DNA of 64,000 nucleotides from Shimia thalassica (GTDB taxonomy: Bacteria; Pseudomonadota; Alphaproteobacteria; Rhodobacterales; Rhodobacteraceae). The notes under the pieces are model-generated. The model searched no databases and was not told where the DNA came from. It saw only the letters and a list, made by a program, of their open reading frames with translations. Each line of letters begins with the position of its first letter. The stretch's first letter is position 1. Location of the stretch: positions 62,001-126,000 of the forward strand of contig NZ_CYTW01000002.1 of assembly GCF_001458215.1 (NCBI RefSeq). The letters are read 5' to 3'. Made by a program: the position numbers and the translations under genes. Below, piece by piece: positions 27,450-36,729 of this stretch.

Positions 27450-27526
27450 GCGGTTGTAGCTCAGCTGGTTAGAGTGCCGGCCTGTCACGCCGGAGGTCGC
27501 GGGTTCGAGCCCCGTCAACCGCGCCA
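27450..27526 (+). tRNA. tRNA-Asp (anticodon GTC), copy 3
   Basis: Identical to copy 1 except for one D-loop base (CAGC for CAGT). It has the GTC anticodon and encoded CCA and lies 85 bases after copy 2. Confidence 0.96.
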
Positions 27527-27562
27527 CTTTTCTCTTCTTCCTGCACATTTGGGGATCACCAC

Positions 27563-27784
27563 ATGAGAGCGCTAGATTCGGTGTCTTGGACAATTGTGAT
27601 TGTTCTGGCTTTAACGCTTGGGTTGGCACCATTCACACCAGAGCCGCATATCTGGGAAAAGCTCAAAATGTTGGCCGCTGGTGAGCTGGTGCGAGCGGTC
27701 GATTGGTTCGACCTGCTGCTGCATGGCGTGCCGTGGGTGGTATTGGGCCTCAAAGCGGTCCGCACGCTGCGCCCTGATGCCTGA
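27563..27784 (+). CDS. Small membrane protein of unknown function
   Basis: This 73-residue protein has an N-terminal membrane helix (WTIVIVLALTLGLAPF), an amphipathic middle and a second short hydrophobic stretch (LLLHGVPWVVLGLKAV). Similar small proteins are found in related bacteria, sometimes labelled as transporter fragments, but nothing here supports transport. Only a weak GGGG precedes the ATG. It lies 37 bases after tRNA-Asp copy 3 and converges with the M20 peptidase gene. Whether it is expressed is unproven. Confidence 0.6.
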   Translation: MRALDSVSWTIVIVLALTLGLAPFTPEPHIWEKLKMLAAGELVRAVDWFDLLLHGVPWVVLGLKAVRTLRPDA

Positions 27785-27838
27785 ACAGGAAACGCCCGCG
27801 ACCGGTAAGACCGCAGGCGTAGGTTTTGTCTTCGAACT

Positions 27839-29230
27839 TTACTTGGTCAGCTCGTCCAGAATGCGCGCCCAGCTGCGCATGCCCTTGTGAAAGCTTTTCA
27901 CGTCGTATTTCTCGTTTGGAGAGTGGATGGCGTCATCGTCATTCGCGAAACCCACCAGCATCGAATCCATTCCCAAAACCGTGTTGAAGTAACCAACCAC
28001 AGGGATCGAGCCCCCCATACCGGCAAACACCGCTTCGCGGTTCCACTCTGCCGACAGGGCGGTGCGTGCGGCCTCGAATTCGGGGCGTGAGATATTCATC
28101 ACCGAGGCAGGAGAGCCATCCAGATCGTTGTCCCAGACCACTTTGGCATCGGGGCTGAGGCGGTCTTCGACATGTTTGCGAATCTTGTCGCGCAGGGCAT
28201 CCGGGTCCATGTCACCAACAAGGCGGCAAGTGATCTTGCAGTGGGCCTCGGAGGGAATCACGGTTTTGGATCCGGCACCATTATAGCCGCCCCACAAGCC
28301 GTTGACCTCGAGGGTTGGACGCGCCCATTGCTGTTCCAGCGTGGAATAGCCCACTTCTCCATGCGGCTGCGTATAGCCAACCGAGCCGAGATAGTCGGCT
28401 TCATCAAAGCCACAGCCCTGCCATTGTGCCAACTGTTCTGCGGGAACGTCGTGCACGCCTTCATAAAAACCGTCGACGGCGACCTTACCGGTTTCGTCGT
28501 CATAGAATGACGCTACGATCTTGGACAGTTCGCGCAGCGGGTTCAGGCCGGGGCCACCATAGTGACCGGAATGCAGGTCAATGCGCGGGCCAACGATGGT
28601 GAATTCGTCTTTGACCATGCCCCGCAATTGCGACGAAATCGAGGGAACGCCGCGTGATACCATCGAGGTATCACAGACAAGGGCGAGGTCTGCTTTCAGC
28701 TCATCCTTATTGGCCTCGAGGAAGGGAACCAGCGATGGCGACCCTGATTCTTCTTCCCCCTCAAAAAAGAAAGTGATGCGGCAGGGCAGGGACCCGTGCA
28801 CGTCTTTCCACGCGCGGCAGGCCTCTACAAAAGTCATAAGTTGCCCTTTGTCATCGGACGAACCACGCCCACGGATGACCGGACCATGCTCTGTTTCTTC
28901 GATGGCCGGGTCAAAGGGTTCGCGGGTCCACAGGTTGAGAGGATCAACCGGCTGAACGTCATAGTGCCCGTAAAAAAGAACGTGAGGTACTGTGTCACCA
29001 AGATCCTGCCCCACATGCCCGACGACCATGGGATGGCCCGGGGTTGTGCGTTTTTCCGCTGTGATTCCGATGGTTTGCAGGTCATTCACCAGCCAATCCG
29101 CCGCACGGTCCACATCGGCCTTAAATGCGGGGTCCGTGGAAATGGAGGGAATCCTCAGAAAATCGCAAAGGCGCTCGATCGAGGTGTCGAGTTCGGAATC
29201 AATACGATTCAGTACGGTGTCGAGTGACAT
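27839..29230 (-). CDS. M20-family metallopeptidase (dipeptidase/carboxypeptidase type)
   Basis: This 463-residue zinc peptidase is likely cytoplasmic and acts on short peptides or amide-linked amino acids. Metal-binding motifs are visible: FYGHYDVQPVD, GRGSSDDKGQ (bridging Asp), FEGEEESGSP (catalytic and metal Glu) and a C-terminal DAIHSPNEKY histidine. A lid dimerisation domain lies between about 195 and 350. ATG 29230 (MSLDTVLNRI) is the supported start; the frame extends upstream without a ribosome site. It diverges from hemA across the FNR-like box. Confidence 0.92.
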   Translation of the reverse strand: MSLDTVLNRIDSELDTSIERLCDFLRIPSISTDPAFKADVDRAADWLVNDLQTIGITAEKRTTPGHPMVVGHVGQDLGDTVPHVLFYGHYDVQPVDPLNLWTREPFDPAIEETEHGPVIRGRGSSDDKGQLMTFVEACRAWKDVHGSLPCRITFFFEGEEESGSPSLVPFLEANKDELKADLALVCDTSMVSRGVPSISSQLRGMVKDEFTIVGPRIDLHSGHYGGPGLNPLRELSKIVASFYDDETGKVAVDGFYEGVHDVPAEQLAQWQGCGFDEADYLGSVGYTQPHGEVGYSTLEQQWARPTLEVNGLWGGYNGAGSKTVIPSEAHCKITCRLVGDMDPDALRDKIRKHVEDRLSPDAKVVWDNDLDGSPASVMNISRPEFEAARTALSAEWNREAVFAGMGGSIPVVGYFNTVLGMDSMLVGFANDDDAIHSPNEKYDVKSFHKGMRSWARILDELTK

Positions 29231-29310
29231 ATCCGGGGTCCTGTTTGCTAAGTTATTTATCGCGGACCCTAACACCGTCATTCGCACTGTCCAGTTTCCG
29301 ATCGGAACCC

Positions 29311-29324
29311 TTGATTCAGGTCAA
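29311..29324. promoter_or_regulatory. FNR/FnrL-like box upstream of hemA
   Basis: TTGATTCAGGTCAA matches the FNR consensus TTGAT-N4-ATCAA at 9 of 10 positions. It lies in the 225-base region between the divergent peptidase and hemA genes, about 135 bases before the hemA start. In Rhodobacter, hemA is known to respond to FnrL; action at this site is inferred. Confidence 0.65.
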
Positions 29325-29455
29325 AGTGCAAAAAGCGGCAAAATGTAACCTATTTTCTGGAAACGACGCATATTACACCTTTCCTGATGTTTGTATTATT
29401 CATATGCAGGCTATGATACGTGTGTGCGTCAGCAACCCGTCAAGGAGGGAAGCCA

Positions 29456-30679
29456 GTGGACTATAGTGCGAAGCTCGATGAAGCGATTCAGCGCCTGCAT
29501 GATGAGGGCCGTTACCGGACCTTTATCGACATCGAGCGGGAACAGGGGAATTTCCCTCACGCCGTTTGGAATCGCCCCGACGGCACGCAGCAGCCCATCA
29601 CCGTGTGGTGTGGCAATGACTATCTCGGCATGGGGCAGCACCCTGTCGTGCTTGCGGCGATGCACGAGGCTCTTGACGCCACGGGCGCCGGTTCTGGCGG
29701 TACGCGCAATATTTCGGGCACCACTGTGTATCACAAGCGTCTCGAAGCGGAGCTTGCCGACCTTCATGGCAAAGAGGCCGCCTTGTTGTTCACAAGTGCC
29801 TACATCGCTAATGATGCGACCCTGTCCACCTTGCCCAAGCTGTTTCCCGGTCTGATCATCTATTCGGATGAACTGAACCATGCGTCGATGATCGAAGGCG
29901 TGCGCCGCAATGGTGGCGCAAAACGCGTGTTCCGGCACAATGACGTGGCGCACCTGCGCGAACTGATTGCAGCCGACGATCCGGCCGCCCCCAAATTGAT
30001 CGCATTCGAATCGGTTTATTCGATGGATGGCGATTTTGGGCCAATCGAAGAAATTTGCGATGTTGCCGACGAATTCGGCGCCTTGACCTATATCGACGAA
30101 GTGCACGCTGTTGGCATGTACGGGCCACGCGGTGGCGGGGTCACCGAGCGGGATAATCTGGCGCATCGAATCGACATCATCAACGGAACACTGGCCAAGG
30201 CATATGGCGTCATGGGTGGCTATATCGCCGCTTCGCCCAAGATGTGTGATGCGATCCGGTCTTATGCGCCCGGATTTATCTTTACGACGTCTCTGCCGCC
30301 TGCTGTTGCTGCGGGGGCTGCGGCCTCTGTGCGTCACCTGAAAACGGATCAGGAACGCCGCAACAAGCATCAGGATCAGGCGAAGGTTCTGAAACTGCGT
30401 CTCAAGGGGATGGGCTTGCCGATCATCGACCACGGTTCACATATCGTGCCGGTGATCGTGGGTGACCCGGTTCATACCAAGGCGCTGTCGGATATGCTGC
30501 TGGATGAGTTCGGAATCTATGTGCAGCCGATCAACTTCCCGACTGTTCCACGCGGCACCGAGCGTTTGCGCTTCACGCCTTCACCGGTTCACGGTCCACG
30601 CGAAATGGACAAACTTGTGAGCGCAATGGATCAGCTTTGGTCGCATTGTGCGCTGAATCGTGCCGAAATGGCCGGATAA
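29456..30679 (+). CDS. hemA: 5-aminolevulinate synthase (ALAS)
   Basis: ALAS condenses glycine with succinyl-CoA to give 5-aminolevulinate, the first step of tetrapyrrole synthesis in alphaproteobacteria, and so feeds both haem and the cobalamin genes at the window start. The 407-residue PLP enzyme has the glycine-rich [21 protein letters not shown] with the cofactor Asp, and the PLP lysine near residue 248 in NGTLAKAYG. The GTG at 29456 is chosen because AAGGAGGG lies 6-7 bases upstream; no ATG fits as well. Regulation by oxygen through the upstream FNR-like box is likely. Confidence 0.96.
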   Translation: MDYSAKLDEAIQRLHDEGRYRTFIDIEREQGNFPHAVWNRPDGTQQPITVWCGNDYLGMGQHPVVLAAMHEALDATGAGSGGTRNISGTTVYHKRLEAELADLHGKEAALLFTSAYIANDATLSTLPKLFPGLIIYSDELNHASMIEGVRRNGGAKRVFRHNDVAHLRELIAADDPAAPKLIAFESVYSMDGDFGPIEEICDVADEFGALTYIDEVHAVGMYGPRGGGVTERDNLAHRIDIINGTLAKAYGVMGGYIAASPKMCDAIRSYAPGFIFTTSLPPAVAAGAAASVRHLKTDQERRNKHQDQAKVLKLRLKGMGLPIIDHGSHIVPVIVGDPVHTKALSDMLLDEFGIYVQPINFPTVPRGTERLRFTPSPVHGPREMDKLVSAMDQLWSHCALNRAEMAG

Positions 30680-30791
30680 GCAACTGCTGCGGTGCAATTT
30701 CTGTTGCACTGTGGTAGATTCGCCTCAACAAACGACGCGAACTCGAATCGGGGATTGAAGAGTTCGGCAATGGCAGTGGGGCAGCAATACG

Positions 30792-31997
30792 ATGATCAGG
30801 CGCAAAAACCAGCGCGAAGATACCGCAGAGGTTGACGAAGGCCCAAAAGGCTTTGATGACTACGATTTGCGCTTGGGTGACCAGATGCGCGGTGAGCGGG
30901 CCACTCTTGGAAAATCTTTGCTGGATGTACAACGCGAACTTCGTATTCGCGCGGCCTATATCGCTGCCATCGAAAATTCCGATCCATCTGTTTTTGAAAC
31001 CCCCGGCTTTATCGCCGGATATGTGCGGTCTTACGCGCGCTATCTTGGCATGAATCCGGATCAGGCCTTTGAAGTGTTCTGTCAGGAAAGCGGCTTTGCG
31101 ACGGCGCATGGGATGTCTGCCGAAGCATCAACCATCCAGAAATCCAGCAGCATGTTTGCCCAACCCGCCACCGAAAGCGATGCTGGCGGAATGATGGCGA
31201 TGCCGTTTACACCCGCACGTGAATCGATCCTGTCGCGGATCGAGCCGCAGGCGTTGGGTTCCTCTGTGGTTCTGGTCGCCTTGATTGCGGCTTTGGGATA
31301 TGGCGGCTGGGCGGTGTTGAACGAAATCCAGCGCGTCAAACTGGCCCCTGTAGAACAGACACCTGTTGTTTTGTATGATCTGGATCCCGTGAACGCGGCG
31401 CAAACAACCGAAGTCGAAACGACCGCCGCCCAAGATGTGGCGAGTGTTTTCACACCTCCCAGCGATACGCTTGACCGGCTGTATCGCCCGCAGGCGCTGG
31501 ATGTGCCTGTGATGGTGGCGCGCGATGCGCCAATCTCGACACTGGATCCGGCCTCGGTCGGGGTGTTTACACCTGATCTGCCTGTCATGGTGTCACACGA
31601 GGCGCCGCAAGAGCAGCGCAGCATTCCGCAAGTTGTTGAACCTGCGGCACCGGACGTTGTTCTGATGGCTGTGCGTCCGGCTTGGGTGCGTGTAAGCGCA
31701 GCGGACAAATCTGTCCTGTTTGAGAAAATCCTGAATGCCGGGGAAGAATACGTTGTGCCCCAAACCGAGCTGGCCCCATTGCTGCGGGCTGGTATGGGCG
31801 GATCGGTCTATGTCAAAGTGAACGGTGTGTTGCACGGTCCTTTGGGCGAGGGCACTGGCACGCTGCGCAACGTCGAGCTTTCTGTTGCGTCGCTGGAAGA
31901 ACAGTATGAACCCGCTGACATGACCGCAGACCCGGCTTTGCAAGAAGTCATTTCGCTGGCCGAAGCCAGAACAAGCGCTGGTCCGGCCGAGGAATAA
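30792..31997 (+). CDS. RodZ-like helix-turn-helix membrane protein
   Basis: This 401-residue protein has an N-terminal xenobiotic-type HTH (about residues 25-95, with VQRELRIRAAYIAAIEN and PGFIAGYVRSYARYLGM). One membrane helix lies near 155-178, followed by a long Pro/Thr-rich periplasmic linker and a C-terminal DUF4115-like beta domain (about 295-375). This is the RodZ architecture, linking cell-shape proteins to the envelope. It lies between hemA and ispG, a place often held by such a gene. The start is weakly supported. Confidence 0.85.
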   Translation: MIRRKNQREDTAEVDEGPKGFDDYDLRLGDQMRGERATLGKSLLDVQRELRIRAAYIAAIENSDPSVFETPGFIAGYVRSYARYLGMNPDQAFEVFCQESGFATAHGMSAEASTIQKSSSMFAQPATESDAGGMMAMPFTPARESILSRIEPQALGSSVVLVALIAALGYGGWAVLNEIQRVKLAPVEQTPVVLYDLDPVNAAQTTEVETTAAQDVASVFTPPSDTLDRLYRPQALDVPVMVARDAPISTLDPASVGVFTPDLPVMVSHEAPQEQRSIPQVVEPAAPDVVLMAVRPAWVRVSAADKSVLFEKILNAGEEYVVPQTELAPLLRAGMGGSVYVKVNGVLHGPLGEGTGTLRNVELSVASLEEQYEPADMTADPALQEVISLAEARTSAGPAEE

Positions 31998-32083
31998 TCA
32001 CCTTGGCACGGTCTCGTGCATTGCCCCTTTGATCTGAACGACCTAAATAGGCTTTGTCCGCGATGCGGGAAAAGGAGCCTTTC

Positions 32084-33205
32084 ATGTCGATGAATCACAT
32101 CCGTCCTTGGCGCAACATCGAACGGCGGAAATCCCGCCAGATTCGCGTTGGCAATATCATGGTGGGCGGAGATGCCCCGATTGCTGTTCAGACCATGACC
32201 AACACCGACACGTCGGATGTGAAAGCCACCGTTGGGCAGGTTTTGCAAGCTGCTGAAGCGGGCGCAGATATCGTGCGCGTATCGACACCGGATGCGTCAT
32301 CCACGGCAGCCCTCAAGGAAATTGTCCGCGAGAGCCCTGTGCCGATCGTGGCGGATATCCATTTCCACTATAAACGGGCGATTGAAGCTGCCGAAGCGGG
32401 CGCTGCTTGTCTGCGCATCAATCCCGGGAATATCGGTGACGAAAAACGCGTCAAAGAAGTGATCCAGGCCGCAAAAGACCACGGATGTTCGATCCGTATC
32501 GGTGTGAATGCCGGATCGCTGGAAAAGCACCTTCTTGATAAATACGGAGAGCCCTGTCCCGACGCGATGGTCGAAAGCGGTCTCGAACATATCCGTATTC
32601 TCGAGGACAACGATTTTCACGAGTACAAAATCAGCGTCAAGGCGTCCGACGTGTTTATGACCGCTGCGGCCTACCAACAGTTGGCAGAGGCCACCGATGC
32701 CCCCATCCACCTTGGCGTGACCGAGGCGGGTGGTTTTGTCAGCGGGACGATCAAATCCGCAATCGGGCTGGGTCAGCTTTTGTGGATGGGCATCGGGGAT
32801 ACATTGCGCGTCAGCCTGAGCGCAGATCCCGTTGAAGAAGTCAAAGTCGGGTTTGAAATCCTGAAATCCCTTGGGCTGCGGCATCGTGGTGTAAACATCA
32901 TTTCGTGTCCGTCCTGTGCGCGACAGGGATTTGACGTGATCAAAACCGTCGAAGCGCTGGAAAACCGGCTGGCCCATATCCACACGCCGATGAGCCTGTC
33001 GATTATCGGCTGTGTCGTGAATGGCCCCGGAGAAGCCCTGATGACGGATGTCGGCTTTACAGGCGGCGGGGCAGGGTCTGGCATGGTGTATCTTGCAGGC
33101 AAGCAGAGCCATAAGCTCAGCAACGAGCAGATGGTCGAAGAGATCGTGTCGCAAGTTGAAAAGAAAGCTGCCGAGATCGAAGCATCTCTGGCACAGGAAG
33201 ACTAG
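32084..33205 (+). CDS. ispG: 4-hydroxy-3-methylbut-2-enyl diphosphate synthase
   Basis: IspG (GcpE) is the penultimate MEP-pathway enzyme of isoprenoid synthesis and carries a [4Fe-4S] cluster. The 373-residue protein has the N-terminal TIM barrel ([21 protein letters not shown]) and the cluster cysteines in [11 protein letters not shown] and [14 protein letters not shown] 32084 (MSMNHIRPW) has AAAGGAG 9 bases upstream; an earlier in-frame start was rejected. It follows the RodZ-like gene by 86 bases. Confidence 0.97.
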   Translation: MSMNHIRPWRNIERRKSRQIRVGNIMVGGDAPIAVQTMTNTDTSDVKATVGQVLQAAEAGADIVRVSTPDASSTAALKEIVRESPVPIVADIHFHYKRAIEAAEAGAACLRINPGNIGDEKRVKEVIQAAKDHGCSIRIGVNAGSLEKHLLDKYGEPCPDAMVESGLEHIRILEDNDFHEYKISVKASDVFMTAAAYQQLAEATDAPIHLGVTEAGGFVSGTIKSAIGLGQLLWMGIGDTLRVSLSADPVEEVKVGFEILKSLGLRHRGVNIISCPSCARQGFDVIKTVEALENRLAHIHTPMSLSIIGCVVNGPGEALMTDVGFTGGGAGSGMVYLAGKQSHKLSNEQMVEEIVSQVEKKAAEIEASLAQED

Positions 33206-33278
33206 TCCGTTTCAAGGGCTCTCCCGCCCCCTGAAAGCCCATCGCCAAAGGGCGATGACCCTTTAAGGGGTTGGGCCG

Positions 33279-33300
33279 CGCCGCGCCCATAGGCGCGGCG
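33279..33300. terminator. GC-rich hairpin between convergent ispG and dsbA-like gene
   Basis: CGCCGCGCC (33279-33287) pairs with GGCGCGGCG (33292-33300) around CATA. A smaller ATCGCC/GGCGAT hairpin lies at 33241-33256. T tracts are absent, so this may be only a partial terminator. Confidence 0.4.
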
Positions 33301-33310
33301 GGCATCGCGA

Positions 33311-34057
33311 TCAGTTGCCGCGTTTTTCTTCAACAAGCGCTTTCATGTTGCGATACGGCAGGTAGCCGCGCAAAAGCTGATCCTGCATCACGAATGTGGG
33401 GGTGCCTGAAATGTTCAGAGCACCGGCAAGCTGTCGGGTTTGCGCGATTTCATCCGCCACGGCAGGCGAGGCCATGTGCGCCAAAAGGGCCTGTCCGTCA
33501 TAGCCCATGGTATCGGCCAGTCGCGACAGCGCCGTTGTGTTGACGTCGCCTTTGAAAGAGATCAATGCGTCGTGCACCTGTTTATAGGCGTCGTCCCCGT
33601 TCAATTGTTTTACGGCAATCGCAAACTGCGACGAGAGCGTTGATTGCTCGCCCAGAATGGGGAACTCCTTCAGGATCAAACGAATGTTGCCGTCGGTGTC
33701 CACCAATTGCTGCACCTCGTCATGGGCCCGCCGGCAATAACCACAGCGGTAATCCACGAACTCAACCAGCGTGATGTCGCCATTGGGGTTTCCGCCAACC
33801 CAAGAGTAGCCGTCGGAAAAGATGGGATCGGCGTATTTCTCGACAAGCGAAAAGTCGTGTGCGGCTTCGGATTCGGCCTGGCGTTGCTCGAGAATTTGCA
33901 CCGCTTCCATGATGACTTCTGGATTGTCCAAAAGGTAGGCGCGAATTTCGGCCCGGAAAGCGCTGCGGTCAGCATCGCTCATCTTGTCGAGATCCAGCGC
34001 CAGCGCTGGCAGGGCGGCAAGGCCGAATGCAGCGGCAGTGGCGAGTTTTCTGATCAT
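33311..34057 (-). CDS. DsbA-family thiol:disulfide oxidoreductase
   Basis: This 248-residue periplasmic protein has a signal peptide (MIRKLATAAAFGLAALPALA), an N-terminal helical extension, and a thioredoxin fold. The active site is CGYC at residues 105-108, and the cis-Pro loop is in SGTPTF. The Com1/ScsC-like layout fits a disulfide isomerase or oxidase. ATG 34057 has GGAG 6 bases upstream; an ATG at 34072 overlaps the stop of the M48 gene as ATGA and could also start it. It is probably cotranscribed with the M48 protease. Confidence 0.9.
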   Translation of the reverse strand: MIRKLATAAAFGLAALPALALDLDKMSDADRSAFRAEIRAYLLDNPEVIMEAVQILEQRQAESEAAHDFSLVEKYADPIFSDGYSWVGGNPNGDITLVEFVDYRCGYCRRAHDEVQQLVDTDGNIRLILKEFPILGEQSTLSSQFAIAVKQLNGDDAYKQVHDALISFKGDVNTTALSRLADTMGYDGQALLAHMASPAVADEIAQTRQLAGALNISGTPTFVMQDQLLRGYLPYRNMKALVEEKRGN

Positions 34058-34068
34058 CTGTGTCTCCA

Positions 34069-35391
34069 TCATTTTGTGCGCGCACGTTTGGCGGCTTTAA
34101 CAATATCTTCTGCACGACGCCATGCCCCAGAGCCAGTCGGCAAAAGAGCGCTGGCGCGTTTGGCGTGGATTTCGGCATCTTTCAGACGCCCTTGCAGGGC
34201 ATAGCGTTCTGCCACGGCAAGGGATGCCATACCGTTTTGACCTTCTTTTGCATAAGCCGATCCGAGGTCGCGCAAAAGCCGCGCATTTCGGAAATCACGT
34301 GACCGTGCGGCCTCGAGCACGGCAAGGGCTTCTTTTGTCTGTCCCGCTGTTAGCAATGCATGGCCATACCCGGCAAGGCACAGGGCGTTGTTCGGGGCAA
34401 GCTCTGCCGCCTTTTTGTACGCGGGAACCGCAGCCTGAAACTGGCGTGTGTCGGACAGGATCTGCCCCTTCAGTTCATAAAAGAAAGCATCTTTGGGACG
34501 AAGTGCAATCGCGGCGTCGATGTTGAACAGGGCCTGTTCGCGATCGGACAGGCGCAGATAGGCAGCCGCCTTGGCCATAAGGCGCACGTCTTCGTAGGGG
34601 ATTGATGAGACTTTTCTCAAGTTCCAGTTCGGCGCGCGTGTAAAGGCAAGCGCTTTGGCCTTGGCGCGGATGAACCAGTAGTCCGCCTCGGGCTGTGGCG
34701 CGATCTTGCCCTTATAGGCGTTGGCATAAGCTTCCATCGCGCGAATTCGATCCCGCGTCAGGGGGTGCGACCGCACGTAGGGGTCTTGTCGGGACACATT
34801 AAGCAATTCTTGCCCGCGAAAGAGCTTGTGAACATCCACCGCATGTTCGGGATCGATATGCGCATTCGTCATAAAGCGCGCGCCTGAATTGTCGGCAGAG
34901 GCTTCCTCGGCGCGGGTGTGCGCCAGAAACCGGCGTTCGGCTGCGGACTGCGCCCCCAATGCAATGCCGGCAGCGGCCGCGTTTCCGGTGGCCGCAGCAA
35001 CCGCCAATGCAAGGGCGGTTCCCAGTCCGGCCGCAGAACGCGCCGTACCAAGGTTTGCAATTCGACGCGCGATATGACCGTTGCGAATGTGGGCGGCTTC
35101 ATGGGCGATCACGGCCTGCAACATGCCGGCGTTTTCCATCTTCATCAGCATGCCCAGGTGAATGTAGATGTGTTGTTGGTCGAGAACAAAGGCATTGAGG
35201 GAATTGTCATTCACAACCAGTATTTTCACAGACCCGCCCAGACCCGCAGCGGACAAAACCGGTTGGGCCACCTGTTGCAGGGCATGTTCGATATCAGGAT
35301 CACGGATCAGCGAAACGGCCCACGCGGGCTTTGACATGAGCCAAATAACCAAAGCCAGCAAACCGACAAGGAAAAGCTGGTGCAAACGCAT
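34069..35391 (-). CDS. M48-family periplasmic metalloprotease with TPR repeats (BepA-like)
   Basis: This 440-residue protein has a signal peptide (MRLHQLFLVGLLALVIWLMSKPAWA), then the zinc protease domain with HEAAH at about 97-101 and the third ligand in EEASAD near 163. TPR-like helical repeats span about 280-430. The layout matches BepA/YfgC, which maintains outer-membrane protein assembly. An in-frame ATG at 35424 would add 11 residues and overlap the divergent aminotransferase start; I prefer 35391 because the signal peptide begins there. Neither start has a clear ribosome site. Confidence 0.87.
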   Translation of the reverse strand: MRLHQLFLVGLLALVIWLMSKPAWAVSLIRDPDIEHALQQVAQPVLSAAGLGGSVKILVVNDNSLNAFVLDQQHIYIHLGMLMKMENAGMLQAVIAHEAAHIRNGHIARRIANLGTARSAAGLGTALALAVAAATGNAAAAGIALGAQSAAERRFLAHTRAEEASADNSGARFMTNAHIDPEHAVDVHKLFRGQELLNVSRQDPYVRSHPLTRDRIRAMEAYANAYKGKIAPQPEADYWFIRAKAKALAFTRAPNWNLRKVSSIPYEDVRLMAKAAAYLRLSDREQALFNIDAAIALRPKDAFFYELKGQILSDTRQFQAAVPAYKKAAELAPNNALCLAGYGHALLTAGQTKEALAVLEAARSRDFRNARLLRDLGSAYAKEGQNGMASLAVAERYALQGRLKDAEIHAKRASALLPTGSGAWRRAEDIVKAAKRARTK

Positions 35392-35422
35392 TGACGGCGC
35401 GATGGTTTCGCGGTGAAAGGTC

Positions 35423-36598
35423 ATGGCGACAATAGGGACGAAAAAGATGCGGAACTCAAGGCGCGGGATGGTTGATCCCTTTATTGTGATGGATGTCATG
35501 GAAGCGGCACGTCAGGCCGAGGCCGACGGGCGGCACATTATCCATATGGAGGTCGGACAACCGGGTACGGCAGCACCCGAAGGCGCGCGTCGCAAGCTGA
35601 GCGAAGACATGCAGTCTGACGCGATGGGCTATACGGTTGCCCTTGGTATTCCTGAGCTGCGTGCCCGTATTTCAAAGCTTTACGGCGAGTGGTATAATGT
35701 GGACCTTGATCCGGCGCGGGTGATTGTCACCCCCGGTTCATCCGGCGCTTTCCTGCTGGCGTTCACGGCCTTGTTCAATGCCGGTGACAAGGTGGCGATT
35801 GGCGCGCCGGGGTATCCCTCGTACCGGCAAATTCTCAAAGCTCTGTCTCTGGAACCCGTTGATTTACAGACGTCTGATGCCAACCGGCTTCAACCTGTGC
35901 CGTCAGATTTTGCAGAAATGGATGTGCAGGGGCTGATGGTTGCGTCGCCCGCGAACCCGACCGGAACGATGTTGGACAAGCCCGCCATGTCGGCCTTGAT
36001 TGAGGCCTGCGCGGCCAAAGGCGCGGCCTTTATCAGCGACGAAATTTATCATGGTATCGAATACGAGGCCAAAGCGGTGACCGCGCTCGAGATCACGGAC
36101 GAGTGTTATGTGATCAACTCGTTTTCAAAGTATTTCTCGATGACGGGGTGGCGCGTCGGCTGGATGGTTGTGCCGGAAGATCATGTCCGGATGATCGAGC
36201 GTCTGGCGCAAAACATGTTCATTTGCGCCCCTCACGCAAGCCAGACCGTGGCCTTGGCCGCGATGGATTGCCACGAGGAATTGCAGGCCAACATGGAAGT
36301 GTACAAGACCAACCGAAACCTGATGATCGAAGGGTTGCCAAAGGCCGGCTTTACCCGTTTTGCGCCTCCGGACGGTGCGTTCTATTTCTATGTGGATGTG
36401 CGCCAGTTCACGAACGACAGCCGCGCCTTTGCCCGCGAAATTCTGGACGAGGCTGGCGTGGCGGTGACGCCTGGTCTGGATTTTGATCCGGTTCGCGGCG
36501 CGGGCACGTTGCGATTCTCCTATGCGCGTTCCAGTGCAGATATCGCCGAGGGTCTTGAGAGGCTGAAGCGCTTCATGGCGAAGCGCGGGTTTGCCTGA
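35423..36598 (+). CDS. Class I/II PLP-dependent aminotransferase
   Basis: This 391-residue cytoplasmic fold-type I aminotransferase has the PLP lysine in NSFSKYFSMTGWRVGW and the cofactor-contact motifs SPANPTGT and SDEIYHGIEY. A C-terminal Arg that anchors substrate carboxylate lies in LRFSYARSS. It resembles aspartate/alanine-type enzymes; the substrate is not assigned. AAAGG lies just before the ATG at 35423, which lies inside a CATG shared with a possible start of the opposite-strand M48 gene. It is divergent from that gene with almost no spacer. Confidence 0.92.
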   Translation: MATIGTKKMRNSRRGMVDPFIVMDVMEAARQAEADGRHIIHMEVGQPGTAAPEGARRKLSEDMQSDAMGYTVALGIPELRARISKLYGEWYNVDLDPARVIVTPGSSGAFLLAFTALFNAGDKVAIGAPGYPSYRQILKALSLEPVDLQTSDANRLQPVPSDFAEMDVQGLMVASPANPTGTMLDKPAMSALIEACAAKGAAFISDEIYHGIEYEAKAVTALEITDECYVINSFSKYFSMTGWRVGWMVVPEDHVRMIERLAQNMFICAPHASQTVALAAMDCHEELQANMEVYKTNRNLMIEGLPKAGFTRFAPPDGAFYFYVDVRQFTNDSRAFAREILDEAGVAVTPGLDFDPVRGAGTLRFSYARSSADIAEGLERLKRFMAKRGFA

Positions 36599-36729
36599 CA
36601 CAGGTCAGAGAACGGTGTGTAAGCTGAAAAAAAACGGCGTTTCCGTTGTGCTGTCGGGTGCCGGCGCCACACGGAAAGAAGCAGCGGTGGTTCCGGAACC
36701 GAGGTTGGTCTAGGGTGCGAGTGTTCGAA

